52,805 nucleotides of DNA, taken from the NCBI RefSeq assembly GCF_001672895.1, contig NZ_LZKP01000175.1, positions 1 to 52,805 of the forward strand. The letters are read 5' to 3'. Every line of letters begins with the position of its first letter. Position 1 is the stretch's first letter. The translations under genes and the position numbers were made by a program. The notes under the pieces were generated by a model. That model was not told the DNA's origin and did no database searches. It worked only from the letters and a program-made list of their open reading frames with translations. The stretch is from Mycobacterium sp. E740 (lineage in GTDB: Bacteria; Actinomycetota; Actinomycetes; Mycobacteriales; Mycobacteriaceae). Below, piece after piece: positions 8,542 through 16,001 of the stretch.

Positions 8542-10590
8542 TCAGCCCGCGGTGACCAGCTGCGCGCGGTCGTCGCTCCAATCGCGCTGCACGAGCATGC
8601 GGTGGGCGATTCGCTCTAGCGCCGCCTCGACCTGCAGCCGGTCCGGACGGCCCTCGAACGACGGCGAGGTGGCCAGCTTCTCGACGATGCGGCCGACGAT
8701 GGCGGTGGAGATCGCGTCGACCTGCCTGATGCCCTCCTGGGTGAGCCACAGGCGTCCACCGGTACGCAGTGCGAGTCCGCGGTGCACGAGATCGTCGAAG
8801 GCGGGCTCGATGACCTCATGGGGCACCCGCAGCCGTTCGGCGATGTCGGTGAGCGTCGCGGAGCCGAACACCTGGTTCTGCCGGTAGATCTGGAGCAGCG
8901 CCCACATCTGGCAGACGTCGAGTTCGCAGCCGGGTTGTGCGGCCAGCGCTCGCAACCGGATGTCGGGTGAGTCGCGGAACAGCCGACCGACGGCCACTTC
9001 GAGGATCTTCTCCGGCGATTCGGTGCCCGGCATCCCGAAGCCCTCGCCGAGGTCCGAGGCCGAGATCGTCTCCACTTCGCGCAGTCGCACCTCCTTGAGG
9101 AACAGCGATACGACGAAGCCGACAAGCGCGACCGGTACCGCGCACAGGAACACCCGGCCGAGCGAGTCCGCGTACGCGTCGATGATCGGCGCGGCCATGT
9201 CGGGCCCCAACATGTGCAGCGCCTGAGGCGATTCCGCGGCGCGCGGCGGCGCGCCTGCCGCGATCAAGGCGGGGCCGATGCGGGCCGCCAGGAAGTTGGC
9301 GAAGAGGCTGCCGAAAATGGCTGCCCCGAAAGAACTTCCGATGGTCCGGAAGAACGTGACCCCTGACGTCGCCACACCGAGGTCGGCGAAGCTCGACGTG
9401 TTCTGGACGACCAGCACGAGGACCTGCATGCACAGGCCGATGCCCGCACCGAGGACGAACAGGTACAGCGACTGCTGCCAGGTGGGTGTTGCGGCGTCCA
9501 TACCGGACAGCAACCAGAATGCGACGGCCATGGTCGCGGTGCCGGCGATCGGGAAGATCCGGTATCTGCCGGTGCGCCCGACGATCTGGCCGCTGCCGAC
9601 GGACGTGATGAGCATGCCGGCGACCATCGGAAGCGTGCGCAGGCCCGACGTCGTCGCCGAGACACCGTCGACGAACTGCATGAACGTCGGCAGGAAGGTC
9701 AGCGCTCCGAGCATCGCGAACCCGACGATAAAGCCGAGCACGCAACACACGGTGAACACCGGGCTGGCGAACAGCCGGATCGGCAGGATCGGTTCGGCCG
9801 CACGGAGTTCCACCCGGACGAAGATCGCGAGCGCGACAGCCGAGCCGGCGAACAGCGCGATGATCACGCCGGACGACCACGGATAGGTGCTGCCGCCCCA
9901 ACTGGTCGCCAACGTGAGCCCGGACGCCGCGAGACCGATGAACAGGATGCCGGCGTAGTCGATCACCGCGCGCCCGGTCTTGGCCAGCGACGGGATGGCC
10001 GCGGCACCGACCGCGAGCACGACGAGCGCGACGGGAACGTTGATCCAGAACGCCCAGCGCCAGGTGAGGTGGTCGGTGAAGAACCCGCCGAGCAGCGGGC
10101 CGATCACCGTGGTGACACCGAACACCGCGCCGAGTGCGCCTTGGTAGCGGCCGCGGTCCCGTAGCGGGATGACCTCACCGATGACCGCCATCGCCGTCAC
10201 CATGATGGCGCCGCCGCCGATGCCCTGCAGGGCGCGCGACGCCACCAGCGCTGTCATCGTCCCGGCCATGCCGCACAACACCGACCCGGCGAGGAAGAAC
10301 AGCACCGACACCTGGAACACCGCTTTGCGGCCGAAGAGGTCGCCGAGCTTGCCCACCACCGCGGTGACGATCGTCGAGGCGAGCAGGTAGCTGGTCACCA
10401 CCCAGGACTGGTGACCGGCGCCGCCGAGGTCGGCCACCACGGTCGGCAGCGCGGTCGCGACGATCGTCTGGTCGAGTGCGGCCAGCAGCATGCCGAGCAG
10501 TACCGCGACGAAGACGACGTTGCGCCGCTGCGTGCCGATCATCGTGTTGCCCGAATCCCGGCTCACGTCAGACGCAGTTTGATCCGTCAT
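8542..10590 (-). CDS. MFS drug exporter (DHA2/EmrB type, Rv1877-like) with C-terminal winged-helix domain
   Basis: A 682-residue protein. Residues about 25-510 form a 14-helix major facilitator of the drug:H+ antiporter-2 family, with the early LDQTIVATALPTV and GDLFGRK loop motifs and an RALQGIGGGAI motif. Beyond the last helix are about 150 soluble residues that look like a MarR-type winged helix: helices around CQMWALLQIYRQN, a LTDIAERLRVP recognition segment and a wing GLALRTGGRLWLT. M. tuberculosis Rv1877 has the same size and position beside bfrA. The function is probably efflux of lipophilic compounds; the role of the fused domain is unknown. Confidence 0.88.
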   Translation of the reverse strand: MTDQTASDVSRDSGNTMIGTQRRNVVFVAVLLGMLLAALDQTIVATALPTVVADLGGAGHQSWVVTSYLLASTIVTAVVGKLGDLFGRKAVFQVSVLFFLAGSVLCGMAGTMTALVASRALQGIGGGAIMVTAMAVIGEVIPLRDRGRYQGALGAVFGVTTVIGPLLGGFFTDHLTWRWAFWINVPVALVVLAVGAAAIPSLAKTGRAVIDYAGILFIGLAASGLTLATSWGGSTYPWSSGVIIALFAGSAVALAIFVRVELRAAEPILPIRLFASPVFTVCCVLGFIVGFAMLGALTFLPTFMQFVDGVSATTSGLRTLPMVAGMLITSVGSGQIVGRTGRYRIFPIAGTATMAVAFWLLSGMDAATPTWQQSLYLFVLGAGIGLCMQVLVLVVQNTSSFADLGVATSGVTFFRTIGSSFGAAIFGSLFANFLAARIGPALIAAGAPPRAAESPQALHMLGPDMAAPIIDAYADSLGRVFLCAVPVALVGFVVSLFLKEVRLREVETISASDLGEGFGMPGTESPEKILEVAVGRLFRDSPDIRLRALAAQPGCELDVCQMWALLQIYRQNQVFGSATLTDIAERLRVPHEVIEPAFDDLVHRGLALRTGGRLWLTQEGIRQVDAISTAIVGRIVEKLATSPSFEGRPDRLQVEAALERIAHRMLVQRDWSDDRAQLVTAG

Positions 10591-10668
10591 GTCTCCCTCC
10601 CGCGGTCGAACCTTCCACAGCCATATCGTTAGTCAGGCTAGGAAAGTTACGCGCCGGGACAGGATTGC

Positions 10669-10736
10669 CGCCGCGAGCGTGCGCAAAACGCTGATTCTGA
10701 GCGGCGTGTCATCTACAGACGCGCACGCTCGCGGCG
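10669..10736. repeat. REP-like long stem-loop between bfrA and the exporter gene
   Basis: Two perfect 16-bp arms, CGCCGCGAGCGTGCGC at 10669-10684 and its complement at 10721-10736, are separated by 36 bases. The RNA or single-stranded DNA could form a long hairpin. It lies just downstream of bfrA and upstream of the exporter gene, so it could end the bfrA transcript, or be a dispersed palindromic element of the kind I associate with mycobacterial intergenic regions. I saw no second copy in this window. Confidence 0.65.
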
Positions 10737-10753
10737 AAAAGGGGAGGGAGCCG

Positions 10754-11239
10754 CTAGAGCGAGGTCGGCGGGCGCGACACGCACTGCGCCGCGTAGAGCT
10801 CGTCGCCGAGCTTGTCCATCAGCTGAAGCTGGGTCTCCAGGTAGTCGATGTGGTCTTCCTCGTTGCCCAGGATCTTCTCCAGCAGATTCGCCGAGGTGGC
10901 GTCGCCCTTCTCGCGGCACATGATGATGCCCGGGCGCAGGCGCTCGACCACCTCGTACTCGATCGCCAAGTCGGCCTCGAACTGCTCACGCAGGGTCTGG
11001 CCGATCCGCAGCGAGAACAACCGCTGATAATTGGGCAGGCCGTCGAGGAGCAGAATTCGATTGGTTATGTCCTCCGCATGATTCATTTCCTCGAAGGACT
11101 CTTTGCGCGTGTATTCGGCGAGTTCGGTGAAGCCCCAATTCGCCTGCATCTTGGAATGCAGGAAATACTGGTTGATCGCTGTGAGTTCGCTTGTCAACTG
11201 CTCGTTGAGCAGTTTCAGGACGTCCGGATCGCCTTGCAT
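10754..11239 (-). CDS. bfrA: Bacterioferritin BfrA (haem-containing ferritin)
   Basis: A 161-residue four-helix ferritin subunit. All ferroxidase ligands are at family positions: Glu18, Glu51, His54, Glu94, Glu127 and His130, with Tyr25 in place. Met52, the haem ligand at the subunit interface, identifies it as bacterioferritin rather than ferritin. Twenty-four subunits form a cage that oxidises Fe(II) and stores ferric mineral; the haem passes electrons inward for iron release. The Bfd ferredoxin gene lies about 0.9 kb away in the divergent operon. M. tuberculosis bfrA is IdeR-controlled, and a candidate IdeR box lies 187 bp upstream here. Confidence 0.97.
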   Translation of the reverse strand: MQGDPDVLKLLNEQLTSELTAINQYFLHSKMQANWGFTELAEYTRKESFEEMNHAEDITNRILLLDGLPNYQRLFSLRIGQTLREQFEADLAIEYEVVERLRPGIIMCREKGDATSANLLEKILGNEEDHIDYLETQLQLMDKLGDELYAAQCVSRPPTSL

Positions 11240-11425
11240 GGTCGCTCCTAGGCACTTGAGGGCTGGTCAGAAGACGCTGTCGCGCGCGCAGCGTCCAACC
11301 TAGTCCAGTTACCCTCGACAAGCTCGCTTTATCGCTTGCGCGAGGCGTGTTTTCGGCGCAATGACGAGCCTCGCCGCCGACTCGCGACCGATATCGGGAC
11401 CCTACTCTGGACTGCCTAGGCTAAG

Positions 11426-11444
11426 TAAGGTTAGACTGCGCTAA
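11426..11444. promoter_or_regulatory. Candidate IdeR iron box between bfrA and the DUF protein-bfd operon
   Basis: The 19-mer TAAGGTTAGACTGCGCTAA matches 15 of 19 positions of the mycobacterial IdeR consensus TWAGGTWAGSCTWACCTWA; the left half is nearly perfect. A GGCTAAG half-site just upstream (11419-11425) could extend it. It sits 37 bp before the start of the plus-strand gene and 182 bp before bfrA, so it could repress the former and activate the latter when iron is plentiful. Confidence 0.6.
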
Positions 11445-11480
11445 CCGTTGACCGAGGCCCGAGGCGGACAGGAAGAATCG

Positions 11481-12113
11481 ATGAGTCAGTACGACCTGCA
11501 CTCGTTGATTCTTGCGTGCGACTTTCGCGTCGCCGACGTCGAGCGAATGTGGAAATGGCTCAAGAAGCGCCGCGACGAATTGCAATCAATAGGCGCTCAT
11601 CATGTCGTCGTCTACACCTCCATTTGGGAGGCGAACCGCGTCCTGGTGACGATCGGAATTCGCAATGCCCGGTCCATTCGCGACGTCCTGCGTTCGTCGG
11701 GCGTCTTCAAATGGTTCGACGTCGCCGGGGTCGACGACATCCCGCCGATCTTCGGTGGCGAAGTTGTCGAGAAGATCGACCTGTACGCCCCCTCCCCCGC
11801 CGACCACGTCGGTCGGGTAGTCGTCGGCGTCATGTCGTCCGTCGAGGACGTCTCGAGGCTGATGGTCAAGGTGCACGACGGCCTCGAGCGCTTCAAGCGC
11901 GGCGGGGTGCGCAAGATCTGGGTCTACCGTGCCCTCGATGACGGTCAGGAAGTGATGATCCTGCAGGAGATCGAGGACGAGGACGCGGCCAGACAGTGGC
12001 TCGACCATCCGGACGCGGCCGCGGAGTGGATGTCGAACGTGGGCCTCGGCGCCTATCCGACCCAGTTCGTCGGGCGGTTCGCCCACTTGATGAGCGTCGG
12101 CGAGCAGGGCTGA
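11481..12113 (+). CDS. Unknown protein with duplicated dimeric alpha/beta-barrel-like domain
   Basis: A 210-residue soluble protein. By eye it is an internal duplication: residues about 8-100 and 108-200 share the order strand, helix (VADVERMWKWLKK / VEDVSRLMVKVHDGL), strand (GAHHVVVYTS / GVRKIWVYRA), strand, then a short helix (VLRSSGVFKWF / WLDHPDAAAEWM). This is the pattern of ferredoxin-like alpha/beta barrels such as antibiotic-biosynthesis-monooxygenase, EthD or IsdG proteins. The ATG at 11481 has an AGGAAG site six bases upstream. It sits 11 bp before bfd, behind an iron box and divergent from bfrA, so a role in iron storage or release is likely. I do not recognise a named family. Confidence 0.8.
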   Translation: MSQYDLHSLILACDFRVADVERMWKWLKKRRDELQSIGAHHVVVYTSIWEANRVLVTIGIRNARSIRDVLRSSGVFKWFDVAGVDDIPPIFGGEVVEKIDLYAPSPADHVGRVVVGVMSSVEDVSRLMVKVHDGLERFKRGGVRKIWVYRALDDGQEVMILQEIEDEDAARQWLDHPDAAAEWMSNVGLGAYPTQFVGRFAHLMSVGEQG

Positions 12114-12124
12114 CGGGGACGCCG

Positions 12125-12322
12125 ATGTTTGTCTGCCTGTGCATGGGGATCACCAGTCACGACGTCACCGAATGCGTGGCGAACGGGGCGCGCACGTCGA
12201 AGCAGATCGCCGAGGCCTGCGGCGCGGGCGGCGACTGCGGGCGGTGCCGGCGCACACTCCGGGCGCTCATCGCCGCCCACAACGAGGTCGACAACGCGAC
12301 ACCCAGAGCGGTCAGTCGCTAG
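12125..12322 (+). CDS. bfd: Bacterioferritin-associated ferredoxin (Bfd-like)
   Basis: A 65-residue [2Fe-2S] protein with four cysteines exactly at the Bfd spacing: Cys4, Cys6, Cys38 and Cys41 (CLC near the start and DCGRC). Cys17 and Cys32 are additional. Bfd docks on bacterioferritin and donates electrons through the haem to reduce and release stored iron. The gene follows the 210-residue unknown gene by 11 bp on the same transcript, and bfrA is divergent in the same locus. Its last 11 bases overlap the end of the convergent enoyl-CoA hydratase gene. Confidence 0.92.
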   Translation: MFVCLCMGITSHDVTECVANGARTSKQIAEACGAGGDCGRCRRTLRALIAAHNEVDNATPRAVSR

Positions 12323-13082
12323 CCCGCTTACCGGTGAAGTCGGCCAGCGCACTGGCGTTCGCCGCGGTGCCCATCAACACCGCGAAATGTTCGTTCTCCC
12401 GTGCGGTCGCGGCGGTGACGGCCTCGCGCGTCGGCGCGGTGATCGTCTGCTTGACCGCCATCAGGCTTGTGATGGGCCGCGACGCGAGGATCGCTGCGTG
12501 GCGGCGCGCCTCGGCCAGCAGGTCCTCGGGCGCACAAACCTTCCATGCGAGCCCCATCCGCTGAGCTTCGACCGCGTCGACCCACTCCGACGACATCAGC
12601 AGCCAGGCGGCGTTCTGCCGGCCCATCAAGCGCGGCAGCAGGTACGACGACGCCGCCTCCGGCGCGACCCCGAGGCTGGTGAACGGCGTCTTCAGCCGTG
12701 CGGTGGACGACATGAAGACCAGGTCCGCATAGCCGAGAATCGTCGCACCGATCCCGACTCCGACTCCGTTGACGGCGCAGATCAACGGTTTCGGAAAGTC
12801 GGCGAGTGCGTCGATCATCGTCGTGAAGTGGCTGCCCTGTTCGTTGAACGCGGGATCGGTTATGCGCCTTTGCATCTCGTTGAGATCGTTGCCCGCGCTG
12901 AACGCTCTGCCCGCGCCGGTCAGCAGCACGACCGCCACCTCCGGATCGGCGGCGGCCGCCCGCAGCGCCTCTGCAGTTGTGCGGTACAGCTCGTCGTCGA
13001 ACGCGTTGAGCACCTCGGGCCGATTCAGGGTCAGCGTGCGCACCCGGTTGTCGTCGGCGATCTTCAGGGTCGTTTCAGCCAC
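12312..13082 (-). CDS. Enoyl-CoA hydratase/isomerase family protein
   Basis: A 256-residue crotonase-fold protein. The first oxyanion-hole strand is GAGRAFSAGNDLNEM, the second is AVNGVGVGIGATI, and a downstream VAPEAASSYLL stretch supplies a glutamate where isomerases and some hydratases have their acid. It is expected to hydrate or isomerise enoyl-CoA in the cytosol. It is the last gene of a minus-strand run (three nitrile-hydratase subunits, EthD-like protein, this gene) with 16 bp to the gene before it. Its substrate may therefore be a CoA thioester arising in that pathway; this is inference. Confidence 0.88.
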   Translation of the reverse strand: MAETTLKIADDNRVRTLTLNRPEVLNAFDDELYRTTAEALRAAAADPEVAVVLLTGAGRAFSAGNDLNEMQRRITDPAFNEQGSHFTTMIDALADFPKPLICAVNGVGVGIGATILGYADLVFMSSTARLKTPFTSLGVAPEAASSYLLPRLMGRQNAAWLLMSSEWVDAVEAQRMGLAWKVCAPEDLLAEARRHAAILASRPITSLMAVKQTITAPTREAVTAATARENEHFAVLMGTAANASALADFTGKRASD

Positions 13083-13098
13083 GGCAGCAGCGTAGGCG

Positions 13099-13806
13099 TC
13101 ACGGGGTGCCGTCGGCGAACGGCGTCCGGTAGACGTAGCGACTGGTGGGCACCGTGTCGACGTCGCGGTTGGCGCCGAACGCCGTTGTGCTGGTCACCAT
13201 GCGTTCCATCCGGCTGCGCAACTCGTCGTCGTCGGCTGCGCCGAAGAACGCGTGCAGATCCGAGATCGCCGCTTCCGGGAAGAGTTCCTCGACGATCGCC
13301 GCGATCGCGGGTGCCGCGGGGGTCAGTGCGCGCACCACCGTGTTCTGGACGTAACCGAAGGTCGACTGGGTTTCGATGGCGACCGGCGTGTGATCGATGT
13401 GCCAGCGCGTCAGCCAGGTGGCTTCGTCCAACTCGGCGGGCCTGCGCAGCAACGCGACATTGGCGAAGCCCTCGGTGCGCTGTCCCGCAGCGGTTCTGGG
13501 CGGCGGGAGCGGCACCGACTCGGTGACGAGATAGCCGGCGACCTCGTCGGCCTCCTGTCGCAGCCGGGCGATCGCCGCGCTCACCTGCTCGCCGTAGGAC
13601 TGCTGCGTCCACAGGCTGACGAACCCGACCACCGGCGGATCCAGCGTCGTCAGCGTCATCAGCGAGTCGCGCACCGGATCGTCGCGCACGTTGATGGCCA
13701 GCCCCGGTAGGCCCAACCCCAGCAGATCCGGCACGACGGATTCGCGTATCCGCACGCACCAGGCGTCATCGCCGGCTCCCCTGAGGGTGATGATCACTTT
13801 CTCCAC
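13099..13806 (-). CDS. EthD-domain-like protein (two ferredoxin-like repeats)
   Basis: A 235-residue soluble protein beginning MEKVIITLRG. The centre has a clear EthD/dimeric alpha-beta-barrel signature (FANVALLRRPAELDEATWLTRWHIDHTPVA), in which a TRWHxxHTP-like motif is typical. The first half looks like a diverged copy of the same fold. EthD-like proteins accompany P450s and dehydrogenases in degradation clusters, sometimes as small enzymes on aromatic or steroid intermediates. It starts 27 bp after the last nitrile-hydratase-type gene and probably belongs to that operon. Confidence 0.75.
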   Translation of the reverse strand: MEKVIITLRGAGDDAWCVRIRESVVPDLLGLGLPGLAINVRDDPVRDSLMTLTTLDPPVVGFVSLWTQQSYGEQVSAAIARLRQEADEVAGYLVTESVPLPPPRTAAGQRTEGFANVALLRRPAELDEATWLTRWHIDHTPVAIETQSTFGYVQNTVVRALTPAAPAIAAIVEELFPEAAISDLHAFFGAADDDELRSRMERMVTSTTAFGANRDVDTVPTSRYVYRTPFADGTP

Positions 13807-13833
13807 GACGGTGAACTTAACCCGCCGGGACGC

Positions 13834-14184
13834 TCAGGCCTCCAGCCGTGCGCGGATACTGGCGAGCCGTTGCCGGAGTTCGGCTTCGTCGATGACGCCG
13901 CGCGCCATCAGCGAATGGGCCAGTGACACCAACTGGTTCTCCGGGTAAGGCAGATTCACATAGACCGTCGCCGACAACTCGTCCTCCTCGTCGCGGCGCT
14001 CCTTGAAGTCCGGGACCTCTGCGTCGCAGGAGGCACGATCCAGTGCGTCGCACATGCCGTCGAGGCTGGTCTTCCACGGCGGCACCGGGTTTGTCACCCC
14101 GTACTTCTCGGCCATCCGGGACCAGACCTGGTTGCGCTCGACGATCTCGGCGAGCGGTTCCGGAACGGCGGCTGTGTCATTCAT
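13834..14184 (-). CDS. Nitrile hydratase accessory/beta-N-terminal-like subunit
   Basis: A 116-residue protein with an ERNQVWSRMAEKYGV helix, a PPWKTSLDGMCDAL segment and a final LAHSLMARGVIDEAEL helix, as in the N-terminal domain of nitrile hydratase beta subunits and the related P14K/NhlE-type activators that help insert the metal. Small subunits of thiocyanate hydrolase or toyocamycin nitrile hydratase are alternatives. Its ATG overlaps the alpha-subunit stop by four bases (ATGA), and the gene order beta, alpha, accessory matches cobalt-type nitrile hydratase operons. Confidence 0.78.
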   Translation of the reverse strand: MNDTAAVPEPLAEIVERNQVWSRMAEKYGVTNPVPPWKTSLDGMCDALDRASCDAEVPDFKERRDEEDELSATVYVNLPYPENQLVSLAHSLMARGVIDEAELRQRLASIRARLEA

Positions 14185-14894
14185 GCTTCTGGTACCGGGT
14201 GAACGGCCGGGCGGGTGTCGATGATGACGTTGGTGGTCACGCCCGCCTTGGGCAGCGCGACCCCGATCAAGCAGTCGCGGGTGATGATCTCGGCGAGTTG
14301 GCTCTCGGTCCAGTCCTCGGTCCCCGGCGGGCGCATCGGCATCACCATGAAGCGGTGCTTCTGGTTGGAATCCTGTACCCGGACCGTGATCTCGTCGGGC
14401 AGGTAGAGCCCGAACTCCGCCAGCACCTGACGCGGCCAGCGGACCATGCGCCTGCGGTAGTTGGGGGTCCGGTACCACTCCGGTGAATTGCCGAGGATCG
14501 GGCGCGGATAGCAGGAGCACAACGCGCACACGATCACGTTGTGCAGTGTCGGGGTGTCGGCGAGTATCTCGAAAGCTGTGAAGTCGCTGGGTGTTCCGAA
14601 ACCTGTCGGTTCCATCCAGTCGACGCCCACTTCCTTGCTGGCGGTCATCGGTTCGGCCAGCGCCAGCTCCTTGAACTCGGGATCCAGCCACGCCCGGGCG
14701 ACGAGCGTGGCAGCCGGCGTGGGCCCGATCTGCTCGGCGAACTCGGTGAAGCGGCGATGCTCCTCTGCGGTGAATATGCCCTTCTCGATACACAGTTCAC
14801 GCAAGGCGATCTCGAGGACCTCGAAGTCGGTGATCTCGTCGACCATCGGTGCGACGGTGCGGTCGTGATCGTGGTCGTGACCGTGGTCGGTCAT
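14181..14894 (-). CDS. Nitrile hydratase alpha-type subunit (metal centre VCALCSC)
   Basis: A 237-residue catalytic subunit of the nitrile hydratase/thiocyanate hydrolase family. The metal site VCALCSC, near residue 125, supplies the three cysteines that are post-translationally oxidised around low-spin Co(III) or Fe(III). It is followed by YPRPILGNSPEWY, as in the family. The residue between the first two cysteines is Ala, whereas cobalt enzymes normally have Thr and iron enzymes Ser. A histidine/aspartate-rich start (HGHDHDHD) may bind metal. The family converts R-CN to an amide, or thiocyanate to carbonyl sulfide, in the cytosol. The gene overlaps both neighbours by four bases. Confidence 0.88.
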   Translation of the reverse strand: MTDHGHDHDHDRTVAPMVDEITDFEVLEIALRELCIEKGIFTAEEHRRFTEFAEQIGPTPAATLVARAWLDPEFKELALAEPMTASKEVGVDWMEPTGFGTPSDFTAFEILADTPTLHNVIVCALCSCYPRPILGNSPEWYRTPNYRRRMVRWPRQVLAEFGLYLPDEITVRVQDSNQKHRFMVMPMRPPGTEDWTESQLAEIITRDCLIGVALPKAGVTTNVIIDTRPAVHPVPEA

Positions 14895-15727
14895 GAGGCG
14901 GCCTCCAGCCAGTGCTCGGGGATCTCGGTCTGTATGACATCGTCGTCGGTGCCGGTGTAGCCGTGCCACAACTCGGACATGTTGAACCGCACGACGTAGA
15001 ACCATTCGGGTTTCGCCGGGCGGTCCCACGTCTCGTCCTCGGCCGCCGGGCTCTCGTAGGCGACGGTCGCGATCTCGCCCTTGGCGCCCCGTACATATTC
15101 CGGCGTTCGGGTGTAGAAGATCACCGGCAGCTCCCGGACCACCACGGCGTCACCGACTTTGAACTTCGGCTCGCCGGCCTGCCCGGCATACACCTGCGGG
15201 TCGCCTTTACCGACCGCGTGCTTGTGATGGGCGTTGCGCTTGACCTGCGACCCGTCACCTTCGGACTTCGGTTTCGCTTCCAGCGTCCTACCTGCCAACC
15301 CGCCTTCGTACCGAGCCTTGACGTCGGCCATCCGTTCGCTCAGTTCGGTCAAGCCGATGTGGTGCTTTTCGACCAGCACCCGTGCCACGGCCAGCAGCCA
15401 GCGGCCGTAGTACGGCAGGCCCAGGTATTCGGCCCTGCCCACATCGACGTTGCCGATCCTGCGGCGTTCCTCCGAGAGCCAGATGCCGCGCCAGGCAAGC
15501 ACCTCGCAGATGACGTATGTCATGTGCTCCCAGAGCTCGTACTCCTTGTTCTCGTACTTCATCGGCGCATCCGGTTCCCCGCCGACGTCGTGTACGGGTT
15601 TGAGGTAGGCGGTGATCCGGTCGTGATCGAGGAGGTCCGGCGTCGGCGCGTCCGGCAGTTCCGGATAGGCCGATTTCAGCCGGGCCACCAGATCGAGTTG
15701 CGCTGCTCGCTCCGCCGCCGTGCTCAT
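14891..15727 (-). CDS. Nitrile hydratase beta-type subunit
   Basis: A 278-residue subunit. The VHDVGG motif near residue 50 (KPVHDVGGEPD) and the EHMTYVICEVLAWRGIW helix are characteristic of nitrile hydratase beta. The SH3-like C-terminal barrel is recognisable (FKVGDAVVVRELP to WFYVVRFNMSELW). It is longer than typical beta subunits (about 220-230) because of a basic, histidine-containing linker around residues 155-195. The ATG at 15725-15727 has AAGGGAA upstream and opens the operon. No amidase or cobalt transporter gene is in the window. Confidence 0.87.
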   Translation of the reverse strand: MSTAAERAAQLDLVARLKSAYPELPDAPTPDLLDHDRITAYLKPVHDVGGEPDAPMKYENKEYELWEHMTYVICEVLAWRGIWLSEERRRIGNVDVGRAEYLGLPYYGRWLLAVARVLVEKHHIGLTELSERMADVKARYEGGLAGRTLEAKPKSEGDGSQVKRNAHHKHAVGKGDPQVYAGQAGEPKFKVGDAVVVRELPVIFYTRTPEYVRGAKGEIATVAYESPAAEDETWDRPAKPEWFYVVRFNMSELWHGYTGTDDDVIQTEIPEHWLEAAS

Positions 15728-16001
15728 GACGATTCCCTTCGTTTGCCGCGGCCGATCGACCATCGACGTTCGCGGATTCGCTCGGTGGTTGCCGCCCGAC
15801 AGCTGACCTTAACGCCGAACCCGGTTCGGTGCGGGCAATTCGAGTCAGCGACCGGGAGCAGCCCGGGCTGCCGGCTTTGCGGTGTGCCACATGATGTTTG
15901 AGACAACGCGGTTGCTGCTGTACGCAGTCGCCGGTGCGACGCCACAGAATCGGCGCGTGTACTGCACCGGTGATGAGCCCGGGAGGCGGCAGAATGGACC
16001 G

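Noticed and set aside
10628..10646. IdeR-like sequence upstream of the exporter gene
   Set aside because: Only about 10 of 19 consensus positions match, with a poor right half.
15858..15871. Perfect 14-bp palindrome GCAGCCCGGGCTGC between the nitrile-hydratase operon and the FUSC gene
   Set aside because: Composed only of G, C and two A/T pairs in GC-rich DNA; it may be chance and no regulator class fits.
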